A DNA stretch of 64,000 nucleotides from Saprospiraceae bacterium (GCA_020631235.1 JAHDHQ010000005.1:125205-189204), one strand, 5' to 3'; counted from the stretch's first letter, positions 47,112 to 57,569 are shown. Made by a program: numbers and translations. The notes: generated from the sequence alone by a model not told the origin.

Positions 47112-47915
47112 GTGAAAGATATATTATACATAGCATTTTTATCTTTTGGTTTCGTAAGTATGCTGAGTGCTCAGCGTGTCATGCAGCCTAAAATTGTCGA
47201 ACTTGATCGAAAAGGAGTGATTTTTAAGCAGGAAGAGGCTTTTCAATTTCGTATCCATGAGCAAGGAGCGACTGTTAGTTATTATAAAGGTAAGATTAGA
47301 ACGTATCACAAGACATCATTTTATCAGTTTGAATTAGGCTTTCAAAAAGATTTAAGGGAGCGAAGACAAAATAAGAATTACAATTTTGCGGGTGAAGGCT
47401 CTTCTAGATCATTTACCTTTAGTAAAATAAATAGTGTCATCAATCTACGAGCGGGCATAGGGCGAAAAACATATCTTTCTGAAAAAGCTAAAAGAAGAGG
47501 TATTGCGGTAGGTTGGATGTATGAGTTTGGTCCATCAGTGGCTTTATTAAAGCCTTATCATTTAAAATTAATCTATCTTCCGGATGATGGTCAGCCAGGA
47601 GTAGAAATTGTATCCGAAGCTTATTCCGAAGAAAACGCCGATAAATTTTTAGAATTGGATGATATTTATGGAGCGTCACCATTTGTAGAAGGATTGGGTG
47701 GCATATCTCTTGTGCCTGGCATCCAAGCAAAAGCGGGATTACATTTCGGTTTAGGCGCTTTTGATAAATATATGAGAGCTGTGGAAACTGGCATCATGGT
47801 AGATGTGTTTACGCGGAGAATAGATATACTTGTAGAAACAGAAGAACGAAGAAACAGTCCTTATTTTATTAAATTATTTGCAAGCTTTCAATTAGGTTTG
47901 CGAAGCACAAATTAA
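47112..47915 (+). CDS. Conserved exported protein of unknown function upstream of lipA
   Basis: I do not recognise a named function. From a GTG at 47112 the product has 267 residues with a good signal peptide ([20 protein letters not shown], then Q). The frame is open from a GTG at 47031, which would add 27 basic residues in front. The mature part is rich in beta strands and charged residues, e.g. [40 protein letters not shown] strands and [20 protein letters not shown], and ends [14 protein letters not shown]; it may be a small outer-membrane barrel. It lies five bases before lipA and is probably co-transcribed. Confidence 0.7.
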   Translation: MKDILYIAFLSFGFVSMLSAQRVMQPKIVELDRKGVIFKQEEAFQFRIHEQGATVSYYKGKIRTYHKTSFYQFELGFQKDLRERRQNKNYNFAGEGSSRSFTFSKINSVINLRAGIGRKTYLSEKAKRRGIAVGWMYEFGPSVALLKPYHLKLIYLPDDGQPGVEIVSEAYSEENADKFLELDDIYGASPFVEGLGGISLVPGIQAKAGLHFGLGAFDKYMRAVETGIMVDVFTRRIDILVETEERRNSPYFIKLFASFQLGLRSTN

Positions 47916-47920
47916 AGCAC

Positions 47921-48796
47921 TTGTTAGATTTACCTATAGTAGAAAAAGATCATAAAGGGAGAGCTCGGAAGCCTGATTGGCTGCGCGTTAAACTGCCTAT
48001 TGGAGAAAACTACAAAAGAGTTAGAAAATTAGTTGATACCTACGATCTCCACACCATATGCCAAAGTGGAAATTGCCCAAATATGGGTGAATGTTGGGGT
48101 GCAGGCACAGCTACTTTCATGATCTTAGGTAATGTATGTACACGTAGTTGCTCGTTTTGTGCGGTCAAAACAGGACGTCCACCGGAGTATGATGAAGACG
48201 AACCGAATCGAGTAGCAGAAGCCATATTTAAGATGCAGGTTAAGCATGCTGTAATTACTTCAGTAAATAGGGATGAACTCAAAGATCGAGGGGCCGAGAT
48301 TTGGTATCAAACGGTTAGAAAAGTAAAAGAAATAAGTCCTAGTACTACGATAGAAACTCTTATCCCGGATGTAAAAGCAAACTGGGATGCTTTGACGAGA
48401 ATGATCCAGGGTGGGCAAGAGGTGGTTAGTCACAATATGGAAACGGTAGAAGCCTTGTACCGAAAGGTGCGACCACAAGCAAAATACCAAAGAAGTTTAG
48501 ATCAGATCAAGTTGACCAAAGAATTTGGAAAGCGTACCAAGTCAGGAGTGATGGTCGGGCTCGGCGAAACCAAAGAGCAAGTTTTTAAAATAATGGATGA
48601 TTTGGTGGAACATGGTTGCGATGTGCTAACAATAGGTCAGTATTTGCAACCCACCAAAATGCACATCGATGTACACGAATTTATACACCCCGATTTATTT
48701 GCTGAGTATAAAGAAGTGGGGCTGGCTAAAGGCCTTGACTTTGTAGAATCAGGACCTTTAGTCCGTTCAAGTTATCATGCTGAAAGACATTTATAG
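47921..48796 (+). CDS. lipA: LipA, lipoyl synthase
   Basis: Radical SAM enzyme that inserts two sulfurs into octanoyl groups on lipoate-dependent enzymes. The 291 residues have both iron-sulfur motifs, the auxiliary cluster [12 protein letters not shown] and the radical [11 protein letters not shown], plus [22 protein letters not shown] and the serine ligand region VRSSYHAER at the end. TTG start, five bases after the preceding gene. It converges on the VCBS lipoprotein gene with two bases between stops. Confidence 0.96.
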   Translation: MLDLPIVEKDHKGRARKPDWLRVKLPIGENYKRVRKLVDTYDLHTICQSGNCPNMGECWGAGTATFMILGNVCTRSCSFCAVKTGRPPEYDEDEPNRVAEAIFKMQVKHAVITSVNRDELKDRGAEIWYQTVRKVKEISPSTTIETLIPDVKANWDALTRMIQGGQEVVSHNMETVEALYRKVRPQAKYQRSLDQIKLTKEFGKRTKSGVMVGLGETKEQVFKIMDDLVEHGCDVLTIGQYLQPTKMHIDVHEFIHPDLFAEYKEVGLAKGLDFVESGPLVRSSYHAERHL

Positions 48797-48798
48797 TC

Positions 48799-51700
48799 TT
48801 AGCTAGTAGGTTTCCAAACTTGCACGTAGTCATTATTATTTGCCACTACGATCATCTCTTTTCCTTGTGGATTTTCAATAATTTTCACTTTACGCACATC
48901 TTTATCAATAAAGAAGCCAGTATCCAGTGGCCTTAGTACTTTAAATTTGTCGTCTTCATATTTCATAATGATACCTACGCCGGCATCAGCTCTTCCTGTC
49001 TCTATTTCGGATACAAAAAGATTTCCACCCATGATTATTTCCGCTTTATTGTCTTGATCGATATCCATAATTGCAATATCAAATATGGGACTTACCTGAA
49101 CTTCATTTGGAAAAGGCTTCCATTCGAATTGGCTACCACCTTTATTAAAAAATGCCGATGATTTAAATGTGTTAATTTGTTTGTGGTCTGCCTCCTGTAT
49201 GCCGCTGTAAATTTGAGTGACATCAGCTCTTGCAAAATCATTGTAAGAAGGAAATTTCTTTTTGATGTCTGGACATTGTTGAGAAGAACATTCTCTTCCA
49301 CGGACAGGAACCACTTTGTCGTCATTGTTATGTGCCAGAACGATATCTACAGATCCACTAGCGTCAAAATCCTTAGCATAAAGGTGAAATTCTCTCTCAT
49401 CGGTAGCTTTATATTTATAATTGTCTCCTAAATTTCCGACAATTAGATCCTCATAGCCATCTTGGTCAATGTCGTGTGCATCAACAGAGAACCACCATCC
49501 CATGGTTTCACCTAGTCCATATTCTTCGCTCTTATCGATTAATTGTTCACCATTATTAATAAACAATTTGACTTTCATCCATTCTCCGACAACTACTAAA
49601 TCTTTTTTATCATCTTTATTTATGTCGACCCAGACTGCGTCTGTTACCATCCCTAATTCCTTGATGGAAGGAATTAATTCATCACTTTTATCAATGTAGT
49701 TTCCTTTCTCATTAATGAGTAATAAGGATTTTGATGCAATAGGATAGTTCCAAGGTGTATGCCTACTTCCTACAAAAAAGTCAAGTAAACCATCGCCATT
49801 AAAATCATACGGTTCGACGCAAGAACCACTAATTCTGGTTTTAGGATCCATAGATTTAAATGTATGACTTAGATTTCCTGCGCCATCATTGATGTATAAT
49901 CGATCACCATATTGGTTCGAATTTTTTTCGTATTCATTTCCTCCAGAAACGACATAAAGATCATTATCACCATCGTTATCTACATCAACGATTTGAGCAT
50001 CTATATCCTCAAATACACTGTGACTGGCTAGAACAGGACTTTTAGCATCAGTAAAACTGCCGTCCGAATTTTGGAACATGAGCTTTCTTGTTCCTCCCGT
50101 CGAAGAACCAATGTAGATGTCTTCTAATTTATCTCCATTCATGTCACCTACAGCTACAGCTGGGCCAAACTGAGACATTTTATGAGGGACTAAAATTTGC
50201 TTTTGGAAATCATCAAAATCATTTTCTTGATGTTTAATATTTAAGTTTAGATCTTCAGCTACATTAGCCAAAAGATCGTTAGATTCAAGGGTGTATTTTT
50301 GATTTATGTTTGCATCGCGTTTTATCGTTAAAACTTGATCTATTCCTGGATTATTTATCGTTTGTAAAAAGTTGCCCGGCCAGATAACTTCGACTAATTC
50401 TACTTTGTCTTGACTTCCTAAACCAAAATGCAATACTGGCTCTACGGATGATTGGTAGCCTCTAGTAGGGTTAAAGTCCTGAATGTTTTTACCATTGTCT
50501 AAATGGACAATCACTTTGGTTCCATAGGCTGTTTTTCCAAGGTTGTCTAATTTAATTCTGAGATAGTGCTGGTTTTTACCTTTTGACGCTTGATTAATAT
50601 GGACAGATGCTTTTGCATTTAGATTGGATACCACTAAGTCAAGATCACCGTCATTATCTAGATCCGCATAACTGGCACCCGAAGAAAAGCCTGAAAAATC
50701 CAAATTATAAGCTTCGCTTTCGTTTTTGAAATTTAGTTCACCATTGTTTTTATAGAATACATTTTTGAGTGGGGTAGAAGTACATCTCTTTAGAAACTCA
50801 CGGTTGATACTTTTTACTTTTTCTTCAAAATCTGGATCATCAGCTGCCTCTGCATACATCTTATTCTTGTTGATTCTAAGATCTCTATCCATAATGTCGA
50901 TGAGGTATCCGTTAGACACATAAATATCATTGTGACTATCATTATTAAAATCGGCGCCTAATACAGCCCAGCTCCAATCTGTCCTATGAACTTCAGCTAA
51001 TTGGCCCACTTCCTGAAAGGTGCCTTTACCAGTATTTATATGCATCATATTCCGCATAATTTGCTGGTGGTAACCTTGTTTAACAAGACCCCAGAATGCG
51101 TCGATATTCATACTAGACATTTGTGCCTTTTCTCTGAAGTTATTTTCAGATAACATATCCAAGGTGATAACATCTGATAGACCATCATTATTAAAGTCAG
51201 TTATGTCAGCTCCCATGCAAGAGAAAGAAATATGCTTGAATGTTTCTTCTAATTCATTTTTAAAGGTGCCATCACCTTGGTTTACATAATACACATCTGG
51301 TTCGCTGTGATCTGTAGTGATGTAAATATCTGTAAATCCATCCATGTTTAAGTCGCCTGCTGTCACACTTAATGTCCATCCATAGCCTAAAACATTTGCG
51401 GCTTCCGTAACGTCAGTGAATTTTCCGTTACCATTATTTTTGTAGAGGTGACAAGAAACTTCGTGCTTTTTCTCTAGCCATCTTTCATAATGCGAACTAG
51501 CTCCAGGTTTTATAAGCAATGAGGGTGGGTGGTTACCTACAAATAAATCTAAATCTCCATCATTATCCATGTCGAAGAAGACAGATTGTATAGAACATCC
51601 ATTATCATCAATTCCATATTTAGCGGCAGACTCAGTAAAACTTAAATCGCCATTGTTGATGTATAATTGATTCCGTCTGTTGTCAGGGTTTTCAAGCGAG

Positions 51701-52167
51701 TAAGATCTGTTTACATAGATATCTAGCAAACCATCGTTATTAATATCGACCATGGTCGTACCTGTACACCAGCTGTCTGAAGATCCAATATTGGACGTTT
51801 CCGAAATATCCTTAAAACTTAAGTTCCCTTCATTTAAATACAATTTATTATCACTTAGGTTTCCGGTGAAGAATACATCGACTAAGCCATCATTATTAAT
51901 ATCGCCAGTAGCGACTCCACCACCATTATAAATATTGATGTAGTCAATCGGTGTTTTGTTTGTTTCTGGATCTAGTTCATTTATAAAATCAATCCCACTG
52001 GTAGCCGCATCTAAATATTCAAAACCTTCTACAATAGGTGTATTGCTTATTGAATTCGAGGATTCTTCGGACGAACAGCTTTGAAAAATTAAAAAAGTGG
52101 ATATTATTGCAAAATAAAAAACCTGTCTGGTCAATTTGTACATTTGACATTTGAAGATCAGTTTCAT
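48799..52167 (-). CDS. VCBS/FG-GAP repeat lipoprotein with ASPIC/UnbV domain (CRTAC1-like)
   Basis: Exported lipoprotein of 1122 residues with anchor Cys in LIFQSCSSEES; an ATG at 52143 is an alternative start with a shorter signal. FG-GAP/VCBS blades with calcium-type DxNxDG loops run through most of the protein (GDINNDGLVDVFFTG, DMDNDGDLDLFVGN, DLDNDGDLDLVVSN, DINKDDKKDLVVV). Between two propeller halves, at about residues 530-620, is an ASPIC/UnbV domain (LRIKLDNLGKTAYGTKVIVH, VEVIWPGNFLQTI). No T9SS domain. The family is very common in Saprospiraceae-like genomes, and its job at the cell surface is unknown. Confidence 0.88.
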   Translation of the reverse strand: MKLIFKCQMYKLTRQVFYFAIISTFLIFQSCSSEESSNSISNTPIVEGFEYLDAATSGIDFINELDPETNKTPIDYINIYNGGGVATGDINNDGLVDVFFTGNLSDNKLYLNEGNLSFKDISETSNIGSSDSWCTGTTMVDINNDGLLDIYVNRSYSLENPDNRRNQLYINNGDLSFTESAAKYGIDDNGCSIQSVFFDMDNDGDLDLFVGNHPPSLLIKPGASSHYERWLEKKHEVSCHLYKNNGNGKFTDVTEAANVLGYGWTLSVTAGDLNMDGFTDIYITTDHSEPDVYYVNQGDGTFKNELEETFKHISFSCMGADITDFNNDGLSDVITLDMLSENNFREKAQMSSMNIDAFWGLVKQGYHQQIMRNMMHINTGKGTFQEVGQLAEVHRTDWSWAVLGADFNNDSHNDIYVSNGYLIDIMDRDLRINKNKMYAEAADDPDFEEKVKSINREFLKRCTSTPLKNVFYKNNGELNFKNESEAYNLDFSGFSSGASYADLDNDGDLDLVVSNLNAKASVHINQASKGKNQHYLRIKLDNLGKTAYGTKVIVHLDNGKNIQDFNPTRGYQSSVEPVLHFGLGSQDKVELVEVIWPGNFLQTINNPGIDQVLTIKRDANINQKYTLESNDLLANVAEDLNLNIKHQENDFDDFQKQILVPHKMSQFGPAVAVGDMNGDKLEDIYIGSSTGGTRKLMFQNSDGSFTDAKSPVLASHSVFEDIDAQIVDVDNDGDNDLYVVSGGNEYEKNSNQYGDRLYINDGAGNLSHTFKSMDPKTRISGSCVEPYDFNGDGLLDFFVGSRHTPWNYPIASKSLLLINEKGNYIDKSDELIPSIKELGMVTDAVWVDINKDDKKDLVVVGEWMKVKLFINNGEQLIDKSEEYGLGETMGWWFSVDAHDIDQDGYEDLIVGNLGDNYKYKATDEREFHLYAKDFDASGSVDIVLAHNNDDKVVPVRGRECSSQQCPDIKKKFPSYNDFARADVTQIYSGIQEADHKQINTFKSSAFFNKGGSQFEWKPFPNEVQVSPIFDIAIMDIDQDNKAEIIMGGNLFVSEIETGRADAGVGIIMKYEDDKFKVLRPLDTGFFIDKDVRKVKIIENPQGKEMIVVANNNDYVQVWKPTS

Positions 52168-52240
52168 AGACTATTTTTGAGACTTAAAATGAAACGCAAA
52201 AATATTAAATTTTACTTATTAATTTGAAGATTCAAGGCCT

Positions 52241-53470
52241 TTGAAAAATTACCGACAAACTTTAGATTTTTTATACAAACAATTGCCGATGCACCAGCGT
52301 GTAGGGCCTAAAGCAATAAAACTGGATTTATCCAATATTACTCGCTTAATGGACTTGCTAGGGAACCCTCAGCAGGTATTAAAGTATGTGCATGTTACAG
52401 GTACAAATGGGAAAGGTTCTGTTAGTCACTATATAGCCTCAATTTTGCAAGAAGCTGGACATCAAGTGGGCTTATACACTTCGCCCCATTATAAAGATTT
52501 TAGAGAGCGATGTAAGATTAATGGACAATTGGTCGAACAGAAATATGTGGTTTCATTTGTTGAAAAGTTGCATAATCTTGGAGCATTTGAGCAATTAAAA
52601 CCCTCATTTTTCGAAATTTCTGTGGCTCTAGCTTTTGATTATTTTGCTTTCAAAAAAGTTGATGTCGTTGTATTAGAAGTAGGACTTGGTGGTCGACTGG
52701 ACTCAACCAACATTATCATTCCAGAACTTGCTGTGATAACCAACATTGGACTAGATCATCAAAATACACTGGGTGATACTTTGCCGGCTATTGCCCGAGA
52801 AAAGGCGGGTATTATTAAGCAAGGCAAACCCGTTTTAATAGGAGAATATCAAGCTGAAGTTCAACAAGTTTTTGTGGATAAAGCAAAATCATTGTCGGCC
52901 CCACTTTATCAGAGTAAAGATGTAATCGCCGCATTCACTTACAAAATAGAAAAGAATATTAATCCATTTTATGCACGGAATGTACAAACTAGTTTAGCGG
53001 CTAGCCTTCTCATTAGTAAGGCTTTTAATATAAGCAGAAAGCATCAAGTGGATGGCATAAAGAATGTGAGAGAGAATTGTTATTACATTGGTCGTTTTCA
53101 ATTTATAGACTCGGCACCAAAAATATTAGCTGATGGCGCTCACAATTTACCTGGCTTAAAAGCATTTTTAGGAGGTATAGAAAGTATATCCTATGATAAA
53201 TTACACATAGTTTTAGCCATGGTAGGTGACAAGCCTCTAGAAAAAGTTTTAAGCCTGTTTCCAAATAAAGCTAAATATTATTTTGCTAAAGCCAACATAC
53301 CCAGAGGCAAGGATGCTAATCTATTAAGCCAAGAGGCGGCTCTTTATGGATTAAAAGGGAAAAGCTACATATCAGTCAGAAAAGCCTTAGCTGCTGCTAA
53401 ACAATCTGCCCATAAAAATGATTTAATAGTCATTACAGGTAGTATTTACACAGTAGCAGAAGTCATATGA
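52241..53470 (+). CDS. folC: FolC, folylpolyglutamate/dihydrofolate synthase
   Basis: Adds glutamate to folates (and possibly to dihydropteroate). The 409 residues show the Mur-ligase-like fold: P-loop HVTGTNGKGSVSHYIA, TSPHYKDFRERCKING, VVLEVGLGGRLDSTN, TNIGLDHQNTLGDTLPAIAR, EKAGIIK, and LADGAHNLPGLKAF in the C-terminal domain. TTG start, because the family N-terminus begins at about this point. The ubiX start overlaps its stop (ATGA), so the two are coupled. Confidence 0.93.
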   Translation: MKNYRQTLDFLYKQLPMHQRVGPKAIKLDLSNITRLMDLLGNPQQVLKYVHVTGTNGKGSVSHYIASILQEAGHQVGLYTSPHYKDFRERCKINGQLVEQKYVVSFVEKLHNLGAFEQLKPSFFEISVALAFDYFAFKKVDVVVLEVGLGGRLDSTNIIIPELAVITNIGLDHQNTLGDTLPAIAREKAGIIKQGKPVLIGEYQAEVQQVFVDKAKSLSAPLYQSKDVIAAFTYKIEKNINPFYARNVQTSLAASLLISKAFNISRKHQVDGIKNVRENCYYIGRFQFIDSAPKILADGAHNLPGLKAFLGGIESISYDKLHIVLAMVGDKPLEKVLSLFPNKAKYYFAKANIPRGKDANLLSQEAALYGLKGKSYISVRKALAAAKQSAHKNDLIVITGSIYTVAEVI

Positions 53471-54027
53471 AAGAAACTAAAAAGATAGTGCTAGCCATCG
53501 GAGGCAGCAGTGGTAGTATCTACGCTAAATTATTAATGGATAGATTGTCTAAGTTGGAAAATATTAAGGTAGGCGTTTGTGTGAGTAAAAATGCCATTAT
53601 CAATTGGGAAATAGAGATCGGTCCTTTTGATGCCAAGCACTATCCTTTTGACTTTTATGATGCTAATGATTTTAATGCGCCATTCGCATCAGGTTCGGCA
53701 CAATACAACTACATGGTAGTTTGTCCTTGTTCGATGGGTTTATTAGCTAGAATGGCACAAGGAGTTTCTAATGATTTAAGTACTCGAGCCGCCGATGTTA
53801 TTTTAAAAGAAAAGCGAAAATTGATTGTTGTAGCGAGGGAGATGCCATTGAGTACGATACATATTAATAACATGCTTTTATTAGATAGTGCTGGAGCCTT
53901 GATTATGCCAGCTTCGCCTTCTTTTTATTCACAACCAAAAGATATCGAAGCCTTGTGTATGACGGTTGTTGATCGCGTGCTGGATCATTTAGATATTAAA
54001 CAAGATACTTACCGATGGGGAGAGTGA
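53467..54027 (+). CDS. ubiX: UbiX, flavin prenyltransferase
   Basis: Prenylates FMN to make the cofactor of UbiD-type decarboxylases. The 186 residues carry the N-terminal flavin motif VLAIGGSSGSIYAKLL, VVCPCSMGLLARMAQGVSND, LSTRAADVILKEKRKLIVVA, REMPLSTIHINNMLLL and MPASPSFYSQPKDIEAL. Overlaps folC by four bases. No ubiD gene is seen in the window. Confidence 0.93.
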   Translation: MKETKKIVLAIGGSSGSIYAKLLMDRLSKLENIKVGVCVSKNAIINWEIEIGPFDAKHYPFDFYDANDFNAPFASGSAQYNYMVVCPCSMGLLARMAQGVSNDLSTRAADVILKEKRKLIVVAREMPLSTIHINNMLLLDSAGALIMPASPSFYSQPKDIEALCMTVVDRVLDHLDIKQDTYRWGE

Positions 54028-54040
54028 TTATGAGTTCATA

Positions 54041-54059
54041 AAACATTATGAAAATGTTT
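54041..54059. terminator. Weak hairpin between ubiX and the YihY gene
   Basis: AAACATT (54041-54047) pairs with AATGTTT (54053-54059) around a five-base loop, between two convergent genes. The stem is short and AT-rich, so termination is uncertain. Confidence 0.3.
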
Positions 54060-54066
54060 AATATGT

Positions 54067-55038
54067 TTATTCTTCTTGCAAACTTTCTTGCATTTTTTTG
54101 TTGTATATTTTAGTTTTATTTACAGCAATACTCGCATTGAGTTCAAAACCTACCAATAAGATAAAAGCATTAATTTGAAGCCAAGCTAATAAAACAATTA
54201 GTGCTCCTATCGAGCCATATATTTCGTTGTAGCGGCCAAAATTATTTACAAAATATGCAAATGCCATGGAGCTTATAATAAGTAATATAACGGCTAAGGT
54301 AGCCCCAGGATTTATAAAAGGTATCCTTCTAAACATGGCTGGTCCATATCTATAAATAAGCGTAATAATTAGATAAAAAAGTCCTACCAAAGCTAGCCAT
54401 TGGAAAATAAATAGTATCCATTTAGACATGAGTGTCCAGCCTAGCCTATCTAACTGAACCGTAATTATCTGATGTCCGAAAACAATGAAAAGGATGGATA
54501 AAATCAAAACAGTAGAAAGGAGAACAGTCAGAAATATGGCCACTAAACGGTGGCGCACCATGCTCCGCTTCTTAAAAGTTTGTTTATAGCTACTTTTGTC
54601 AAACCCATACATTAGGGTCGAAAGCCCGCTAGAAGCAAAGAAAACCGCAAGGATAAATCCCAGACTCAACAAATTATTTCTTTTTCGTGTCACTACATCT
54701 TCGACCATGCTAAAAAGGTAATTGTGCGCATTTTCTGGCATGATTCCACTTGTGTTATTAGACAGGGTGTCTAAAATGTCTACAGAAATGGGGAAGAGTG
54801 GCAGTAGGGTGAAAACAAAAATTAAAGTAGGGAATAAGGACAGGAAGAAGTTAAATGCCACTGAGTTAGCTCGTGTAACAATATCATCTTTCATCGCTTC
54901 TTGCACAATTAATGATATAACATCATAAATGCTAGCACCTCCAAATCCTGGCAAAGAGTATTGTTTACTCAATCCCAGCAAGCGGTACCAAAAGTATTTG
55001 CTTGCTCGAATGATTGGATTTTTAGTTTTTTTATTCAA
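54067..55038 (-). CDS. YihY/BrkB family inner-membrane protein
   Basis: Inner-membrane protein of 323 residues with about six helices. The family pattern appears as ANSVAFNFFLSLFPTLIFVF, SSGLSTLMYGFDKSSYKQTF, LIYRYGPAMFRRIPFINPGA and GSIGALIVLLAWLQINAFIL, then GFELNASI. The members were once thought to be RNase BN; recent work points to lipid or envelope roles. Its start overlaps the thioesterase stop by eight bases, so it follows in the same mRNA. Confidence 0.9.
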   Translation of the reverse strand: MNKKTKNPIIRASKYFWYRLLGLSKQYSLPGFGGASIYDVISLIVQEAMKDDIVTRANSVAFNFFLSLFPTLIFVFTLLPLFPISVDILDTLSNNTSGIMPENAHNYLFSMVEDVVTRKRNNLLSLGFILAVFFASSGLSTLMYGFDKSSYKQTFKKRSMVRHRLVAIFLTVLLSTVLILSILFIVFGHQIITVQLDRLGWTLMSKWILFIFQWLALVGLFYLIITLIYRYGPAMFRRIPFINPGATLAVILLIISSMAFAYFVNNFGRYNEIYGSIGALIVLLAWLQINAFILLVGFELNASIAVNKTKIYNKKMQESLQEE

Positions 55039-55441
55039 AGTGATGTTCTAATGCTTTCGTCATAAAATCAGGGACAGAAACACGTTTATTTGATGTCATG
55101 TCAATAAAGAATAGTTTGACCTCTGCCTTGTTTATAATGTTGCCCTTTACATTGATGATTTCATGATAAAAAGTAATCATTTTGCTTGGCATTTCTTTTA
55201 AGTAGGTTCTGATGGTTAATAAGTCATCATAGTAGGCAGGTTTTAAGTATTTTACTTCTAAACCTACGACAGGCAGCATGATGCCATGAACATCTTCAAA
55301 GTCTTTATAGTCAAAACCCAAAGAACGAATGGTTTCCACACGACCTATTTCATAATATTTAGGATAATTTCCATAGTACAAATAACCCATTTTATCGGTT
55401 TCGGCATAACGAACTCTCTTATGGAAATCAAAGGAATACAT
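55031..55441 (-). CDS. Acyl-CoA thioesterase, 4-hydroxybenzoyl-CoA/YbgC type hotdog fold
   Basis: Small cytoplasmic hotdog-fold enzyme of 136 residues that hydrolyses acyl-CoA. The motif RVRYAETDKMGYLYYGNYPK followed by YYEIGRVE includes the catalytic Asp and the helix typical of YbgC/FadM. The ATG at 55441 is chosen; the open frame extends upstream into the arginine deiminase gene but encodes nothing family-like there. It lies six bases after that gene's stop and overlaps yihY. Confidence 0.9.
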   Translation of the reverse strand: MYSFDFHKRVRYAETDKMGYLYYGNYPKYYEIGRVETIRSLGFDYKDFEDVHGIMLPVVGLEVKYLKPAYYDDLLTIRTYLKEMPSKMITFYHEIINVKGNIINKAEVKLFFIDMTSNKRVSVPDFMTKALEHHFE

Positions 55442-55446
55442 AAAAT

Positions 55447-56697
55447 TTAGCTTCTGATGATGGGACAAGTCATGCAATGCGAACCACCTCTTGCACGCGA
55501 CAATTCGGAAGAAGGCAAAGTGATAATGGTTTTTTGCAAGCTTTCGAAAAAAGAGGGATCTTCCGAACAAGCATGGATAAAATCCAAGGCTTCCATGATG
55601 GAATATCCATTGTCTTCGAAAGCTTGCAAAGTCTTTGGATTTCGATCATAACTAAGAGCTATCCCTGGTTTTAATGCCACCAAGTTACAACCATCTGTCC
55701 ATTGCTCTCTTTCTTGGAATGGTGAAATCCCGTCTCCTGAGAAGATAAAGTTCATTTCGGGGTCAATTTCGGCATGGATAAAGTCCTTAACCGAGGAGTA
55801 CAATCTGATGGAACCATCTGAACTATGAACCTCGACATTGGAACTTAAACCATCATAAACGATAGGTTTGTAACATACAATGTCATGATGATCCGTTCGA
55901 GTAAATAGTGTGTCGATGTGCATGCAAGATCGATCATTAGGAATAATAATTTTGACCACATGATTCAAGACCTTATCTCTGAAAATCCTATTTTTTAAAA
56001 GCTCAAAACCATGAGCAGTGCTACGTTCACTGCAGCCAATAAGCAAAAAATCATGGTGAAACATCATCACATCACCACCTTCTATTGATACTTTTTCACC
56101 ACTGGCAGATGGTGGAAAATCTTCTAAATTATTTAAGTTGATTATCTTTTGATCATTCACCAAATGTTTAAATAATGGGTGCGAATGGAAGATAAAACGC
56201 GTAATCAAATTTTCTCTTTGCCGGGCAGTTTTTGCGGCCTTGGTTATCAATAAATGGTCTTTGATACTTACGGCAATGTCACGTGTAAAAATAAAATTAG
56301 GTATTGGGTCAAAGAGAACATGTTGGTTAGACGAGTCAATGCCCGTTATCAAAACAGAAGCTAGTGCGTCTGGATCTTTCGCTAGTAGTGTGTTAATCAG
56401 TGATTTAGGTAGTTCTTCTTCACTTACGACCATCTGGATCAACTCCTTTTTTAAGGGAGAATCGGAACCTAACGATTCTTTTAATAAATCTTCGATCCGT
56501 ATGACATTTTCTTTAGATATAGCACATTCTAAAACCCTAGTAAATACATTGTGTTCTTCCACCATTTTAGGGTAATAGACGATGTCGTCGAATAGTAATT
56601 CCTCGGCTCGCTTTGGAGAAATGCGTTGGATACCGATATCAGGTTTGTGAACGATTACTTTTTTTAATAGGCCTATTTCTGAAGAAACTTGGATCAT
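55447..56697 (-). CDS. arcA: Arginine deiminase
   Basis: Converts arginine to citrulline and ammonia. The 416 residues have the family motifs in order: KVIVHKPDIGIQRISPKRAE then ELLFDD, FTRDIAVSI, VSIEGGDVMMFH, SCMHIDTLFTR (catalytic His/Asp) and the nucleophile Cys in RGGSHCMTCPIIRS at the C-terminus. No arcB, arcC or arginine transporter is nearby; the following genes are a thioesterase and a YihY protein. A role in arginine use or acid/anaerobic energy supply needs the missing partners elsewhere. A related amidinohydrolase activity cannot be ruled out. Confidence 0.88.
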   Translation of the reverse strand: MIQVSSEIGLLKKVIVHKPDIGIQRISPKRAEELLFDDIVYYPKMVEEHNVFTRVLECAISKENVIRIEDLLKESLGSDSPLKKELIQMVVSEEELPKSLINTLLAKDPDALASVLITGIDSSNQHVLFDPIPNFIFTRDIAVSIKDHLLITKAAKTARQRENLITRFIFHSHPLFKHLVNDQKIINLNNLEDFPPSASGEKVSIEGGDVMMFHHDFLLIGCSERSTAHGFELLKNRIFRDKVLNHVVKIIIPNDRSCMHIDTLFTRTDHHDIVCYKPIVYDGLSSNVEVHSSDGSIRLYSSVKDFIHAEIDPEMNFIFSGDGISPFQEREQWTDGCNLVALKPGIALSYDRNPKTLQAFEDNGYSIMEALDFIHACSEDPSFFESLQKTIITLPSSELSRARGGSHCMTCPIIRS

Positions 56698-56849
56698 GAA
56701 TTATGCTTTAGTTGTACAAATATATAAAATGAAGATTCGGAGAAAGTTGACATCCACAATATCTTTTCTATTTTAGCTTTACTAATTGATGGGGTCATAT
56801 TTATTTAGGTTTTATGGGCCAATGTTGTTAATCCTTGTAAAAATCGCAT

Positions 56850-57569
56850 ATGCTAAAGAAATTAAAGTCACTTTTTATTGTCGAAGAAGGAGCCAGCTCC
56901 CAAAATAGCTCGAATAATAAAGCACCCAAGGAGGCGAATATGAGTGATTTAGAGCGCGCAATCAAGATGACCGAACAAAAAGAAAAAAGTACATCAAACA
57001 ATACTATTCCCAAAGCGCCTCAAAAAGAAGCACCTGTTCCCAAAGCATCGGGAAAACCTAGCGAAAAATTTGTAGATAAGCTTTTAGCCGCTATTGAAGC
57101 TAATAATTTGGAGGGTTTCGATTATTTGGAATATAAACAGTCTTTACAATCATTAAGTAAAGTGACTATGGATGAGGCTACGCGTTATCAATCAGCTATG
57201 GCCATGGCTAAAACTATGGGTGCAAGTGAAAACAAAATATTTGATGCTGCTCAGCATTATCTAAATATATTGAAAGAAGAACAACAAAAATTTGAAGCTG
57301 CATTTAAAAGCCAAGAGTTAAAGCAAGTTAGCCAACGCGAAGAGAAAATTAAATCGGCCGAAACGCAAATAAAGCAAAAAAGCGAACAAATAGAACAATT
57401 AAAAAAGGAGATCGCAAGCCTTCAAACTCAATTGGATGGAGTAAAACAAGATGCCAATCAAGCCAATGCAAAAGTTCAAGCCACAAAGCAAGGATTTTAT
57501 AATGCTTATCACAGTGTAGTAGATCAGATAAAGGCAGATGTGCAAGCTATGCAGAAATATCTTAAATAA
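56850..57569 (+). CDS. Cytoplasmic coiled-coil protein, first gene of the envelope module
   Basis: No signal peptide; 239 residues. The N-terminus (MLKKLKSLFIVEE) is amphipathic, then comes a Ser/Asn/Pro-rich linker. A compact helical domain spans about 70-145 (KFVDKLLAAIEANNLEGFDY, YLEYKQSLQSLSKVTMDEAT, AMAMAKTMGASENKIFDAAQ). A long coiled coil spans about 145-215 (EEKIKSAETQIKQKSEQIEQ), and the C-terminal piece is YHSVVDQIKADVQAMQKYL. I recall similar proteins next to PspA-like genes in Bacteroidota, but no named function. It probably works on the inner face of the membrane with the next gene, 124 bases downstream. Confidence 0.78.
   Translation: MLKKLKSLFIVEEGASSQNSSNNKAPKEANMSDLERAIKMTEQKEKSTSNNTIPKAPQKEAPVPKASGKPSEKFVDKLLAAIEANNLEGFDYLEYKQSLQSLSKVTMDEATRYQSAMAMAKTMGASENKIFDAAQHYLNILKEEQQKFEAAFKSQELKQVSQREEKIKSAETQIKQKSEQIEQLKKEIASLQTQLDGVKQDANQANAKVQATKQGFYNAYHSVVDQIKADVQAMQKYLK

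Noticed and set aside
55442..55570. 43-residue N-terminal extension of the thioesterase
   Set aside because: The extension overlaps the end of the arginine deiminase gene and is not protein-like; the ATG at 55441 matches the family start.
56747..56776. TTGACA-N16-TATTTT as a sigma-70 promoter for the envelope module
   Set aside because: Bacteroidota housekeeping sigma factors do not use this consensus, so the match is probably accidental; a TAGCTTTA at 56774 is an equally weak alternative.
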